From Plantactinospora soyae (GTDB lineage: Bacteria > Actinomycetota > Actinomycetes > Mycobacteriales > Micromonosporaceae): DNA of 64,000 nucleotides. Location: NCBI RefSeq assembly GCF_014874095.1, contig NZ_JADBEB010000001.1, positions 2,852,001-2,916,000 of the forward strand, read 5' to 3'. A program made the translations under genes and the position numbers. Shown in pieces: positions 26,726 to 34,312 of the stretch (position 1 is its first letter; every line of letters begins with the position of its first letter). Under the pieces are notes generated by a model. The model was not told where the DNA came from and searched no databases. It worked only from the letters and a program-made list of their open reading frames with translations.

Positions 26726-27715
26726 TCAATCGCGCCAGTCTACGGCGGCAGAGATCTTGCCGATAATCGTGCGCCACCCGAGACTTGCCGTTTGTGCCCC
26801 GATTTTCTTGAGCCGTCGCCGACCCCGGAAACCACCCAGGCCGCCGTTGACGGTAGCCCGGAGTGCCTCGTCGAGGTCGTCCAGGCTGGAGCCGGCCGAC
26901 AACATGTCCAGTACGGCGGGGATGCGGAGCGCGTACGCCAGGTCGCGGGCCACCTCACCAGCCTCGATGAGCAGGGTGGCGTCCCACACGTCGTGCCCGC
27001 CGCGGAGGTTCTCCACGACGAGATCGAGCTCGTAGGAGTCCTCGTCCAGGGGCGCGACGTCGGCGGGTTCGACCCGCTCCACCAACTGGCCCCAGGTGTC
27101 CAACTGGTCCAGATCGTTCGGTGCGCCGGAACGGACGAATGTGACAAGCGCCTCAGGGCTCTTGAACAGCAGGAGCTTGCCGCGGTGGGTGAGGAACGCC
27201 GGCACGTCCTCCTCGGCCTCCGCCTCCGCCTCCGCCTCGGCGTCGGTCTCGTCGGCGTCGTCCTGGTCCTTGTCGCCCTTGCGGGCGGCCCGGTCCGTCG
27301 ACTCGTCCTCGTCCGCCTCGTCGGCGAACTGCTCGGCGAGGTCCTCGTCGAGGATCACGACGGTCTCGTCGTCCTCGTCCTCGTCGTCGTCGGGGTCGGC
27401 CTGCCGGGACCGGTGGGCGAAGAGGTCGTCCTGCTCGCGGTCCTCGATGTCGGTCGGGGTGAGCGCGCTTGCCGGGCGGTAGGTCCGCAGGGTGAAGCCG
27501 GAGCCGGAGGGCAGCGCGATCTCCACCGGATCGATCCGGACCTCTTCCCACAACGAGCGGTCGGCGGTGCCGACGGTCTCGTCGTCGCCGTCGCTGTCGG
27601 CGGCGGCCTCCGGGGATTCGGCCTCGATCTGTCCGGGGTCGGCGGCCCCGTCGCTTCCGCCGGGCTCGTTGCCGGGCTCGTCGGTGTCGGGCCGGTGGGA
27701 CGACTGGCGGGCCAC
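26726..27715 (-). CDS. Acidic conserved protein of unknown function
   Basis: 329 residues. The first ~170 residues are strongly acidic and low in complexity (runs of Asp/Glu, an AEAEAEAEAEE stretch), apart from the island SLWEEVRIDPVEIALPSGSGFTLRTYR. The C-terminal ~150 residues look folded: VPAFLTHRGKLLLFKSPEALVTFVRSG, WGQLVERVEPADVAP, YELDLVVENLRGGHDVWDATLLIEAGEVARDLAYAL. GTG 27715 follows GGAGG with five bases between. It is 61 bases upstream of the IS110-like-domain gene on the same strand, so both may be co-transcribed. No enzymatic motif recognised. Confidence 0.7.
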   Translation of the reverse strand: MARQSSHRPDTDEPGNEPGGSDGAADPGQIEAESPEAAADSDGDDETVGTADRSLWEEVRIDPVEIALPSGSGFTLRTYRPASALTPTDIEDREQDDLFAHRSRQADPDDDEDEDDETVVILDEDLAEQFADEADEDESTDRAARKGDKDQDDADETDAEAEAEAEAEEDVPAFLTHRGKLLLFKSPEALVTFVRSGAPNDLDQLDTWGQLVERVEPADVAPLDEDSYELDLVVENLRGGHDVWDATLLIEAGEVARDLAYALRIPAVLDMLSAGSSLDDLDEALRATVNGGLGGFRGRRRLKKIGAQTASLGWRTIIGKISAAVDWRD

Positions 27716-27832
27716 GCTGACCTCCGTGTGCGCTCGATATGGGGCACCCGACGCGGCGAGGGTGCCGGCGGATCGGTGACTCTGCGCACACACCCTAGTA
27801 GGCCGGCGCCGGACGTGGATGCCGGCACCCCG

Positions 27833-27861
27833 TTGGAGTTCCGTGCATCTATTAGTAGGCT
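27833..27861 (+). promoter_or_regulatory. Probable padR promoter
   Basis: TTGGAG (27833-27838) and TAGGCT (27856-27861) are separated by 17 bases. Transcription would begin near the ATG at 27870, giving a leaderless mRNA. The box at 27854-27872 covers the -10 and the start codon. Confidence 0.55.
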
Positions 27862-27872
27862 TGCTACCTATG
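27854..27872. promoter_or_regulatory. Candidate PadR operator over its own promoter
   Basis: AGTAGGC-TTG-CTACCTATG, an imperfect inverted repeat (GTAG/CTAC). The same 7+9 bases with a different three-base centre occur at 34212-34230 upstream of cydA. Binding here would block the -10 element, a typical autorepression layout. Confidence 0.55.
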
Positions 27873-28211
27873 AACGCGCAGGCGCTGCACGGCCATCTCG
27901 ATGCGCTGCTGCTCGCGGTGCTCGAACGGGGTGCACTGCACGGGTACGCCATCATCGAGGCGCTCCGGGCCCGCAGCGGTGGCGCGCTCAACCTTCCCAC
28001 CGGAACCATCTACCCGGCCCTGCGTCGGCTGGAGCGGGCCGGCTACGTCAGCAGCGTCTGGAGCACCGTCAACGGCCGGGAGCGGCGGACGTACGAACTC
28101 ACCGGCGCCGGGCACCGTGCCCTGGCCGGCGAGCGGACGAGTTGGCAGCAGTTCAGTTCGACCGTGGGCCAGTTCCTGGGCGGCGTGCCGTCGCCGGGGG
28201 CGCCCGCCTGA
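27870..28211 (+). CDS. PadR-family transcriptional repressor
   Basis: A 113-residue winged-helix regulator: LDALLLAVLERGALHGYAIIEALRARSGGALNLPTGTIYPALRRLERAGYV is the PadR DNA-binding domain, with the wing TVNGRERRTYELTGAGHRAL and a short C-terminal helix. PadR proteins often repress a nearby operon and themselves, responding to small molecules. It is convergent with cydC (31 bases between stops). Its promoter box recurs upstream of cydA, so it is a strong candidate regulator of the cytochrome bd operon. The frame is open upstream to 27819, but ATG 27870 gives the family N-terminus. Confidence 0.88.
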   Translation: MNAQALHGHLDALLLAVLERGALHGYAIIEALRARSGGALNLPTGTIYPALRRLERAGYVSSVWSTVNGRERRTYELTGAGHRALAGERTSWQQFSSTVGQFLGGVPSPGAPA

Positions 28212-28242
28212 GTTCGGGCGGGTCCGCCTCGACCGGCACCGG

Positions 28243-30006
28243 TCAGGCGCCCAGGGCCAGGTAGCCCTCTTCGGCGGCGGCCTGGCGTAGCCACTGCTCC
28301 CGGTACCAGCCGGGCTGCTCGACCAGTTCGGCGTGCGGGCCCCGGTGGGTGACCCGGCCCGAATCGAGCACGACGATCTCGTCGTACCGGTCCAATCCGG
28401 ACAGCCGGTGGGTGACCAACAGCACCGTACGGTCCGGGCCGGCGTACGCGGTCGCGGAGGCGAGCACCCGGTCGGCGGCGCCGGGATCGAGACCCTCGGT
28501 CGGCTCGTCCAGCACCAGGACGTCGGCCGGGGCCGCCAGCAGGGCCCGGGCCAGGGCCAGCCGCTGGCGCTGCCCACCGGAGAGTTGTCCGCCGTCCTCG
28601 CCCACCATCGTGTCCCAGCCGGCGGGTTGCTGCCGTACCCAGTCCAGCAGGCCGGCCGCCTCGGCCGCGCCGGCCAGCTCGTCGTCGGTAGCCCCGGGCC
28701 GGCCGAGCAGCAGGTTCTCCCGAACCGACGCGTGGAAGACGTGTGCCTCGGCCAGCAGCCCGCTGACCATCCGGGGGAGCCGTTCGGCGGGATGGTCGTA
28801 CAGGTCGGCACCGTCCAGCGTGACCTGGCCGCCGGTCGGCCGTACGGCGCCGGTCAGCACGGCGAGCAGGCTGCTCTTGCCCGCGCCGCTCGGACCGACG
28901 ACGGCGATCCGGCTGCCCGGCGGAAGTTCGAGGCTGACCCGGTCGAGCGCGGGCGCGGCCTGCGGGTGGTACCGCACGCTCACCTCCGTCAACCGGCAGT
29001 GGGACCGTCCGGGAACGTCCGGTGCGGTCGGCGGGCCGTCGGCCGGCGAAGGCGCCGCCAGCTCGTCGGACTCGGCCAGCAACTCGGCCACCCGGTCCAG
29101 GCCGGTACGCAGCCGGGTCCACTGCCGGGCCGCGCCGACCAGCGCCAGCGCCGACTCGACGGCGGCGAGCGTGCCGACACCGAGCACGCCGACCAGGACA
29201 CCGTCGACATCCGCCCGGAGCGCCACTGTCACCACCGCGGCGCTGGTCGCACCGGCGACCAGCACGCCCAGGCCGTCGACGGCCCAGCCCAGCGCCGCCG
29301 TCCGGCGTTCCAGCCGGGCGACCTCCCGGGCCCTGGCGTCCGCCCGGTCCAGCGCCGCCCGGGTCGCGCCGAAGGCGGCGAGGTCGGCGGCACCGTGGGT
29401 CAGGTCCACGGCGTCGGCGGCGAGCGCGCCCCGCAACGGGGCCACCCGGGCGGCGGTACGCCGGGTCAACGCCGTCGCCAGTGCCGGTAGGGCGACGGCG
29501 GCCAGCAGCAGCCCGCCGGCCACGACCAGCCCGGCGGCCGGTGCGACGGCGGACGCGCCGGCCACCGCGAGCAGGCCCACGACGGTGGCCGCGACCCCCG
29601 GGACCAGCACCCTGAGCAGCAGATCCTGTACCGCCTCCACGTCGGAGACGAGCCGGCTGAGGACGTCGCCGGAGCGCTGCCCGTCGCCGCCGCGCCGGGC
29701 TGCCAGGGCGGCGAAGACCCGGGCCCGGACCTCGGTGACGACGCGCAGGGTGGCGTCGTGGCCGGCCAGCCGCTCGGTGTAGCGCAGCACGCCCCGGCCG
29801 ATCGCCAGGGCCCGTACCGCGACGATCGCGACGGTGAGGGCGTCGAGGGGTGGCCGCCCGGCCGCGGTGATCAGCAGCCAGGTCGCGGTCGCCATCAGGA
29901 TCAGCCCGGCGAGTTCGGTGCCGGCCGCGAGCAGGCCCGCGCCGAGCAACCGACCCAGGTACGGCCGGGTCAGTCGCCAGATCGTCCGCTCGGCGTACAG
30001 CCTCAC
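28243..30006 (-). CDS. cydC: Thiol reductant ABC exporter subunit CydC
   Basis: 587 residues, an ABC half-transporter. Six TM helices occupy the N-terminal ~300 residues, beginning with RLTRPYLGRLLGAGLLAAGTEL. The ATPase domain has Walker A GPSGAGKSS, signature LSGGQRQRLALARALL and Walker B VLVLDEPTEGLDPG. With CydD it exports cysteine/glutathione-type reductants needed for assembly of cytochrome bd. The GTG start overlaps the cydD stop (GTGA). Last gene of the cydABDC operon; it ends against padR. Confidence 0.92.
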   Translation of the reverse strand: MRLYAERTIWRLTRPYLGRLLGAGLLAAGTELAGLILMATATWLLITAAGRPPLDALTVAIVAVRALAIGRGVLRYTERLAGHDATLRVVTEVRARVFAALAARRGGDGQRSGDVLSRLVSDVEAVQDLLLRVLVPGVAATVVGLLAVAGASAVAPAAGLVVAGGLLLAAVALPALATALTRRTAARVAPLRGALAADAVDLTHGAADLAAFGATRAALDRADARAREVARLERRTAALGWAVDGLGVLVAGATSAAVVTVALRADVDGVLVGVLGVGTLAAVESALALVGAARQWTRLRTGLDRVAELLAESDELAAPSPADGPPTAPDVPGRSHCRLTEVSVRYHPQAAPALDRVSLELPPGSRIAVVGPSGAGKSSLLAVLTGAVRPTGGQVTLDGADLYDHPAERLPRMVSGLLAEAHVFHASVRENLLLGRPGATDDELAGAAEAAGLLDWVRQQPAGWDTMVGEDGGQLSGGQRQRLALARALLAAPADVLVLDEPTEGLDPGAADRVLASATAYAGPDRTVLLVTHRLSGLDRYDEIVVLDSGRVTHRGPHAELVEQPGWYREQWLRQAAAEEGYLALGA

Positions 30007-31796
30007 ACCGCCACCTCCTCGGGCGTACCCGTGTCGGTCGGCGAGCCGAGCAGGGCCGGTGTCGCCTCGCTCACCCGCCCGTCCGCGACCCGCAGCACCC
30101 GGTCCGCCTCGGCCAGCAGTGCCGGCCGGTGCGCCACGAGCAGGGCGGTACGCCCGGCGACGAGCCGTCGCGTGCCGGCGAGTACGGCGGCCTCCGAGTC
30201 CCCGTCCAGCCGGGCGGTGGGCTCGTCGAGCAGTACGAGTGGGGCGTCCCGCAGGAAGGCCCGGGCCAGCGCCACCCGTTGGCGTTGCCCGCTGGACAGG
30301 CCGTGGCCGCGCTCGCCGAGCCGGGTGTCGAGGCCCTCCGGCAGCGCGGCGACGACCTCGGCCAGGCCGGCGGCCCGGACCGCGGCCCGCACCGACCCGG
30401 TTGTCGCGTCCGGTGCGCCGAGCCGGATGTTCTCGGTCAGGGACGTGCCGAACAGGTGCGCCCGCTGCGGCACCCAGGCCAGGTTCCGGCGCCAGGCGTC
30501 GAGGTCCAGGTCGGCGAGGTCGACGCCGTCCACGGTGATCCGTCCGCTGGTCGGCGAGACGAAGCCGAGCAGCAGGCTGAGCAGCGTGCTCTTGCCGGCA
30601 CCGCTGGGGCCGACGATGGCGATCCGCTCGCCGGGCCGGATGGTGATGCTGACGTCCCGCAGTGCGGTGGTGCGTTCGTACGCGACCGTGACCGACTCGA
30701 ACCGGATCTCGCCCGGCGGCCGGATCTCGCCCGGCGGCCAAATCTCGCCCGGCGGCCGGTCCTCACCTGCCGGCCCGCTTCCACCTGCCGGCCGGGACTC
30801 GGCTGCGGGCCGGATCTCACCCGCCGGTTGGCTTCCGGCCGGCGGTGGGGCATCCAGCAGGGTGAGCGCCTCGTCCAGCGCTGTCAGACCCTCCTGGCTG
30901 GCGTGGAACTGGCTGCCGGCGGCGCGTAGCGGCAGGAACGCCTCGGGCGCGAGCAGCAGCACCAGCAGCGCCGTCTGCAGGGCGAGCCCGCCGCCGAGCA
31001 GCCGGAGGCCGATCGGCACCGCGACCATCGCCACCGAGAGGGTGGCGACCAGTTCGAGCACCAACGCGGAGAGGAACGCGATCCGCAGCGTCTTCATGGT
31101 CGCCAGCCGGTGCTGGTCCGCCATCCGCCGGACCACCCCCACCTGGCTGCGTGCCCGCCCGAACACCCGGAGGGTGGGCAGCCCCGTCACCATGTCCAGG
31201 AAGTGGCCGCCGAGCAGCGTCAACCGGCGCCACTGGCGTTCCGTCGCGGCCTGCGCCTGCCAGCCCAGCAGGGCGCCGAAGACCGGGATCAGCGGCAGTG
31301 TCAGCGCGATGATCACGGCGGAACTCCAGTCGGCGAACACCAGCCGGGCGAGTACGGCCAGCGGCACCGTGAGGCTCAGCACGAGCTGTGGCAGATAGCC
31401 GGTGAAGTACGCGTCGAGGGCGTCCAGTCCGCGCCCGGCCAGGGTGGCGAGCTGGCCGGCACGCTGCCCGGACAGCCAGCCCGGCCCGCGCCGGCCGACC
31501 GCGTCGAGCAGGTCGGCCCGGAGCGCCGCCTTGACCGTCGCGGCGGCCCGCGCCGCCACCGTGCCCTGGGCCCAGACCAGTGCCGCCCGGCCGGCCACGC
31601 TGGCCACGAAGCCGGCCAGGGCGGTCCGGTCGAGGCGTCCACCCGCCGCCGAGGCCAGCACCATGGCGAGCGTGCTGGCCTGGGCGAGAACCAGTCCGGC
31701 GGCGGCCACGCCCAGCACGCCGAGCGCGGCGAGCGGACGCCGTGCACCGGGTACCCGGTGCAGCAGCCGCGGATCGAACGGGCGGCGACGGCTCAC
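30003..31796 (-). CDS. cydD: Thiol reductant ABC exporter subunit CydD
   Basis: 597 residues. The N-terminal TM domain includes GRRGPGWLSGQRAGQLATLAGRGLDALDAYFTGYLPQLVL, a typical CydD stretch. The ATPase domain has GPSGAGKST, LSSGQRQRVALARAFL and LVLLDEPTARLD. The linker between the domains (about residues 318-365) is encoded by eight degenerate 18-bp repeats and reads as a Pro/Gly/Glu-rich six-residue repeat, an unusual elongation. The GTG start overlaps the cydB stop. It acts as a heterodimer with CydC. Confidence 0.92.
   Translation of the reverse strand: MSRRRPFDPRLLHRVPGARRPLAALGVLGVAAAGLVLAQASTLAMVLASAAGGRLDRTALAGFVASVAGRAALVWAQGTVAARAAATVKAALRADLLDAVGRRGPGWLSGQRAGQLATLAGRGLDALDAYFTGYLPQLVLSLTVPLAVLARLVFADWSSAVIIALTLPLIPVFGALLGWQAQAATERQWRRLTLLGGHFLDMVTGLPTLRVFGRARSQVGVVRRMADQHRLATMKTLRIAFLSALVLELVATLSVAMVAVPIGLRLLGGGLALQTALLVLLLAPEAFLPLRAAGSQFHASQEGLTALDEALTLLDAPPPAGSQPAGEIRPAAESRPAGGSGPAGEDRPPGEIWPPGEIRPPGEIRFESVTVAYERTTALRDVSITIRPGERIAIVGPSGAGKSTLLSLLLGFVSPTSGRITVDGVDLADLDLDAWRRNLAWVPQRAHLFGTSLTENIRLGAPDATTGSVRAAVRAAGLAEVVAALPEGLDTRLGERGHGLSSGQRQRVALARAFLRDAPLVLLDEPTARLDGDSEAAVLAGTRRLVAGRTALLVAHRPALLAEADRVLRVADGRVSEATPALLGSPTDTGTPEEVAV
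30702..30845. repeat. 18-bp tandem repeat, eight degenerate copies, inside cydD
   Basis: Units begin CCGGATCTCGCCCGGCGG (two identical copies at 30702 and 30720, then increasingly diverged). The period of 18 keeps frame and encodes hexapeptides such as PPGEIR and PAGEDR in the CydD interdomain linker. Confidence 0.85.
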
Positions 31797-32896
31797 CAGT
31801 ACACCGGCGTCCTGGCGTCGAGCCGGCCACGGAAGATCCACCAGGAGACCAACTGGAAGCCGAGCAGCGCGGGCAGCAGCGGCACGATCAGCCAGCTCAA
31901 CAACCGCAGGGTGGGCTCGCTGGCGGCCGCCGCGCCCACCGTCAGGCTGGCCGCCGGATCGACGCTGGAGACCAGGGCGTACGGCCAGGTCGCGGCGCCG
32001 ATCAGGAGCACCGGGGCGGCCAGCGCCAGCGAGGTGGCGGTGAACGCGAGTCCGGGGCGCCGCCGGTCGAACGCCCAGCGGGCGAGGAGCAGGGCGATCC
32101 CGGGTACGACCGGCAGCAGCACTCCGGCGACCGGCTGGTGCACCGCGTCGCGTACCCGGTCGGAGAGCAGGCCCAGGGCGGTGGCGGCGGCGATCGCGAC
32201 CAGGGCGACCGGGACCAGCCGGCGGCCCATCCCGGCGAGCCGGTGACCGGAGTCTCCGGGCAGCCGGAGCGCCAGGAACGCGGCGCCGTGTACGGACACC
32301 AGCGCGACCAGCAGCAACCCGCCCGCCACGGTGAACGGCGTGAAGACCTGACCGGGTCCGGCGACGTGACCGTCGGCGGCGACCGGTACGCCCTGGACCA
32401 GCCCGGCGAGGACGATTCCCCAGCCACCGGCGGCGAGGACGCTGCCGGCGACGACGGCGCGGTCCCAGCGGTGTCGCCAACGGACGTCGGACGGGCGGCT
32501 GCGCAGCGGTACGGCGACGGTCACCACGACCACCCCGCCGAGCGCGAGCAGTACGGCCGGATAGAGCCCGGAGAGGAGTTCCCCCTCCAGCATCGGGAAC
32601 GCGCCGAACAGGATGCCGACGGCGGCCACCAGCCAGACCTCGTTGCCGAGGAAGTACGGGCCGAGCGCGGTAAGGTCAGCCCGGCGCCGGTCCTCTCCGC
32701 CACCCTCGGAGCGTTTCCGGTCGGAGCGTTTCCGGTCGGAGCGTTTCCGGTCGGAGCGTTTCCGGTCGGAGCGTTTCCGGTCGGAGCGTTTCCGGTCGGG
32801 GCGGGCGAGCAGCATGCCGACGCCGTAGTCGTAGCCGCCGAGCACCAGGTAGGTGGCGAAGAAGAGACCGAGCAGGACGTACCAGGCGGTGTGCAC
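31793..32896 (-). CDS. cydB: Cytochrome bd ubiquinol/menaquinol oxidase subunit II
   Basis: 367 residues, second subunit of the terminal bd oxidase. It starts WYVLLGLFFATYLVLGGYDYGVGML (TM1) and continues with GPYFLGNEVWLVAAVGILFGAFPMLEGELLSGLYPAV (TM2), both diagnostic. Between them, the first cytoplasmic loop is enlarged by six copies of DRKRS encoded by a perfect 15-bp tandem repeat, adding about 30 highly basic residues. The remaining TM helices look normal. GTG start; it is followed by cydD with a four-base overlap and preceded by cydA 12 bases away. Confidence 0.93.
   Translation of the reverse strand: MHTAWYVLLGLFFATYLVLGGYDYGVGMLLARPDRKRSDRKRSDRKRSDRKRSDRKRSDRKRSEGGGEDRRRADLTALGPYFLGNEVWLVAAVGILFGAFPMLEGELLSGLYPAVLLALGGVVVVTVAVPLRSRPSDVRWRHRWDRAVVAGSVLAAGGWGIVLAGLVQGVPVAADGHVAGPGQVFTPFTVAGGLLLVALVSVHGAAFLALRLPGDSGHRLAGMGRRLVPVALVAIAAATALGLLSDRVRDAVHQPVAGVLLPVVPGIALLLARWAFDRRRPGLAFTATSLALAAPVLLIGAATWPYALVSSVDPAASLTVGAAAASEPTLRLLSWLIVPLLPALLGFQLVSWWIFRGRLDARTPVYW
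32711..32800. repeat. 15-bp tandem repeat, six copies, inside cydB
   Basis: GCGTTTCCGGTCGGA is repeated six times head to tail from 32711 to 32800; only the last copy carries a substitution (GGGG). It encodes the basic pentapeptide DRKRS six times in CydB. Near-identity suggests recent or ongoing expansion. Confidence 0.95.
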
Positions 32897-32908
32897 GGAT
32901 CTACCTCC

Positions 32909-34168
32909 TCACGCGTGGACCGGTACGGGGGCGGGAGCGGGCCGCTCCGCCGGTGGTGGCTCGGGCGGGCGGCCCAGGGCGAGATCTTCGGCACCCCGGG
33001 CGGCGTGCCGGGCCATCAGCACCCAGTTGACGACGGCGAGAGTGCCGAGCAGCAGCGTGAAACCGACGTACGAGCTGAGCAGCGTACCGCTGCCGACCGG
33101 GCTGACCGCGTCGGAGACCGGCAGCAGGCCGTACACCGCCCAGGGTTGCCGGCCCACCTCCCGGACCAGCCAGCCGGAGATCAGCGCGACGAACGGCAGT
33201 GGGGTGGAGAGCAGCACCAGGTAGAGCGGGAAACGCAGCCGGATGATCCAGTCGCGGTAGTAGAGCGGGAGCAGGAAGACCCCCCAGGCGAGGACGAAGG
33301 CGATCATCATCATCAGCTCCAGCGGCACACCGGTCCACTCCGGCGGGATGTAGTCGCCGGGACCGAACTGGCCGGTCCACCGTTCGAGTAGCCCCGCCTC
33401 GGCGACGTCCGTGCCGAACTTGGTGGGCTGTACCGCGCCGACCGCGCCGAACTGCGGAAAGCCGCTGCCCATCGTGAGCGTGGTGCCCAGCAGCCCGGCG
33501 ACCAGGCCGAGTCGCAGTGACGTACGGAACAGGGCGTAGTCGGTGGTGCGCCGGATCAGGTGCCAGGAACTCACTCCGGCCATCAGCAGTCCGCCCGCCA
33601 TCAGGGCCGCACCGAGCACGTGCGGAAGGGCGTGCGTGAGTGTGGGGTTGGCCAGCAGCGCGGAGAAGTCGGTCAGGTGGGCGACGCCGTCGCGTACCTC
33701 GTAGCCGACCGGGTTCTGCAGCCAGGAGTTGGCAACCATCACCCAGTACGCCGACGCGTACGCGGTGAGCGCCACGCCCCACAGCAACGCGAGGTGTACG
33801 CCCCGACGCAGCCGGTGCCAGCCGAAGATCCACATGCCGAGGAAGGTCGACTCCAGGAAGAAGGCGACGAGGGTCTCGATCGCCAGCGGGGCGCCGAAGA
33901 CGTTGCCGACGTAGCGGGACAGCCCGCTCCAGTTCAGCCCGAACTGGAACTCCATCACGAGGCCGGTGGCGATGCCCAGCACGTAGTTGATGACGTAGAG
34001 CGTGCCCCAGAAGCGGGTGAGCCGCTCGTACACCGGCTTCTTGGTGATGAACCCGGCGGTCTGCAGGTAGACGAGGAGGGTGACCAGGCCCAGTGTCACG
34101 GCGACGAACAGGAAGTGGATCGATGCCGTGCTGGCGAACTGTAGGCGGGCGATCAGGAGCGGGTCCAT
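32909..34168 (-). CDS. cydA: Cytochrome bd oxidase subunit I
   Basis: 419 residues. It carries the haem b595/d and quinol sites of bd oxidase: the N-terminal RLQFASTASIHFLFVAVTLGLV with the axial His, LTRFWGTLYVINYVLGIATGLVMEFQFG, and GWLVREVGRQPWAVYG, the conserved quinol-loop end. The length indicates the short Q-loop type common in actinobacteria. It reduces O2 to water without proton pumping and supports growth at low oxygen or when the bc1-aa3 branch is impaired. ATG follows GAAGGG. The upstream region holds two candidate operators; no Rex-type TTGTGA/TCACAA site was seen. Confidence 0.95.
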   Translation of the reverse strand: MDPLLIARLQFASTASIHFLFVAVTLGLVTLLVYLQTAGFITKKPVYERLTRFWGTLYVINYVLGIATGLVMEFQFGLNWSGLSRYVGNVFGAPLAIETLVAFFLESTFLGMWIFGWHRLRRGVHLALLWGVALTAYASAYWVMVANSWLQNPVGYEVRDGVAHLTDFSALLANPTLTHALPHVLGAALMAGGLLMAGVSSWHLIRRTTDYALFRTSLRLGLVAGLLGTTLTMGSGFPQFGAVGAVQPTKFGTDVAEAGLLERWTGQFGPGDYIPPEWTGVPLELMMMIAFVLAWGVFLLPLYYRDWIIRLRFPLYLVLLSTPLPFVALISGWLVREVGRQPWAVYGLLPVSDAVSPVGSGTLLSSYVGFTLLLGTLAVVNWVLMARHAARGAEDLALGRPPEPPPAERPAPAPVPVHA

Positions 34169-34211
34169 GGCAACCCTTCGGCGTCGGTGTCGCTTTGGCA
34201 GGCAGCCTATG

Positions 34212-34230
34212 AGTAGGCGACCTACCTATG
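34212..34230. promoter_or_regulatory. PadR-type box upstream of cydA
   Basis: AGTAGGC-GAC-CTACCTATG lies 44 bases before the cydA start. GTAGG-N3-CCTAC is a perfect inverted repeat. It shares 16 of 19 bases with the box over the padR promoter at 27854-27872, and flanking CTAT also matches. Confidence 0.55.
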
Positions 34231-34279
34231 CGTACAGCGCACGAAGTATCTTTTCGTACTGCTTCCGCAGTAGCTCCAT
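34226..34279 (-). CDS. Possible 17-residue leader peptide before cydA
   Basis: ATG at 34279 opens a 17-codon frame (MELLRKQYEKILRALYA) between the BlaI-type palindrome and the PadR-type box; its stop lies inside the latter. The sequence would form a basic amphipathic helix. No ribosome-binding site is visible and expression is speculative. Confidence 0.2.
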   Translation of the reverse strand: MELLRKQYEKILRALYA

Positions 34280-34281
34280 GT

Positions 34282-34298
34282 TACTACGAGTCGTAGTA
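34282..34298. promoter_or_regulatory. Perfect BlaI/MecI-type operator between the M56 gene and cydA
   Basis: TACTACGA-G-TCGTAGTA is a perfect 17-bp palindrome matching the TACTAC...GTAGTA pattern of BlaI operators. On the minus strand it overlaps a possible promoter (TTGCGG, 18 bases, TAGTAA) directed at cydA. The blaI gene is 940 bases upstream. Confidence 0.7.
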
Positions 34299-34312
34299 GA
34301 CGTGCCGCAACC

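Noticed and set aside
32711-32800. Array of 15-bp repeats considered as CRISPR
   Set aside because: Units are contiguous without spacers and stay in frame inside cydB.
34169-34312. Search for a Rex (TTGTGA-N-TCACAA) site before cydA
   Set aside because: No such palindrome seen; the strong palindromes there are of BlaI and PadR type.
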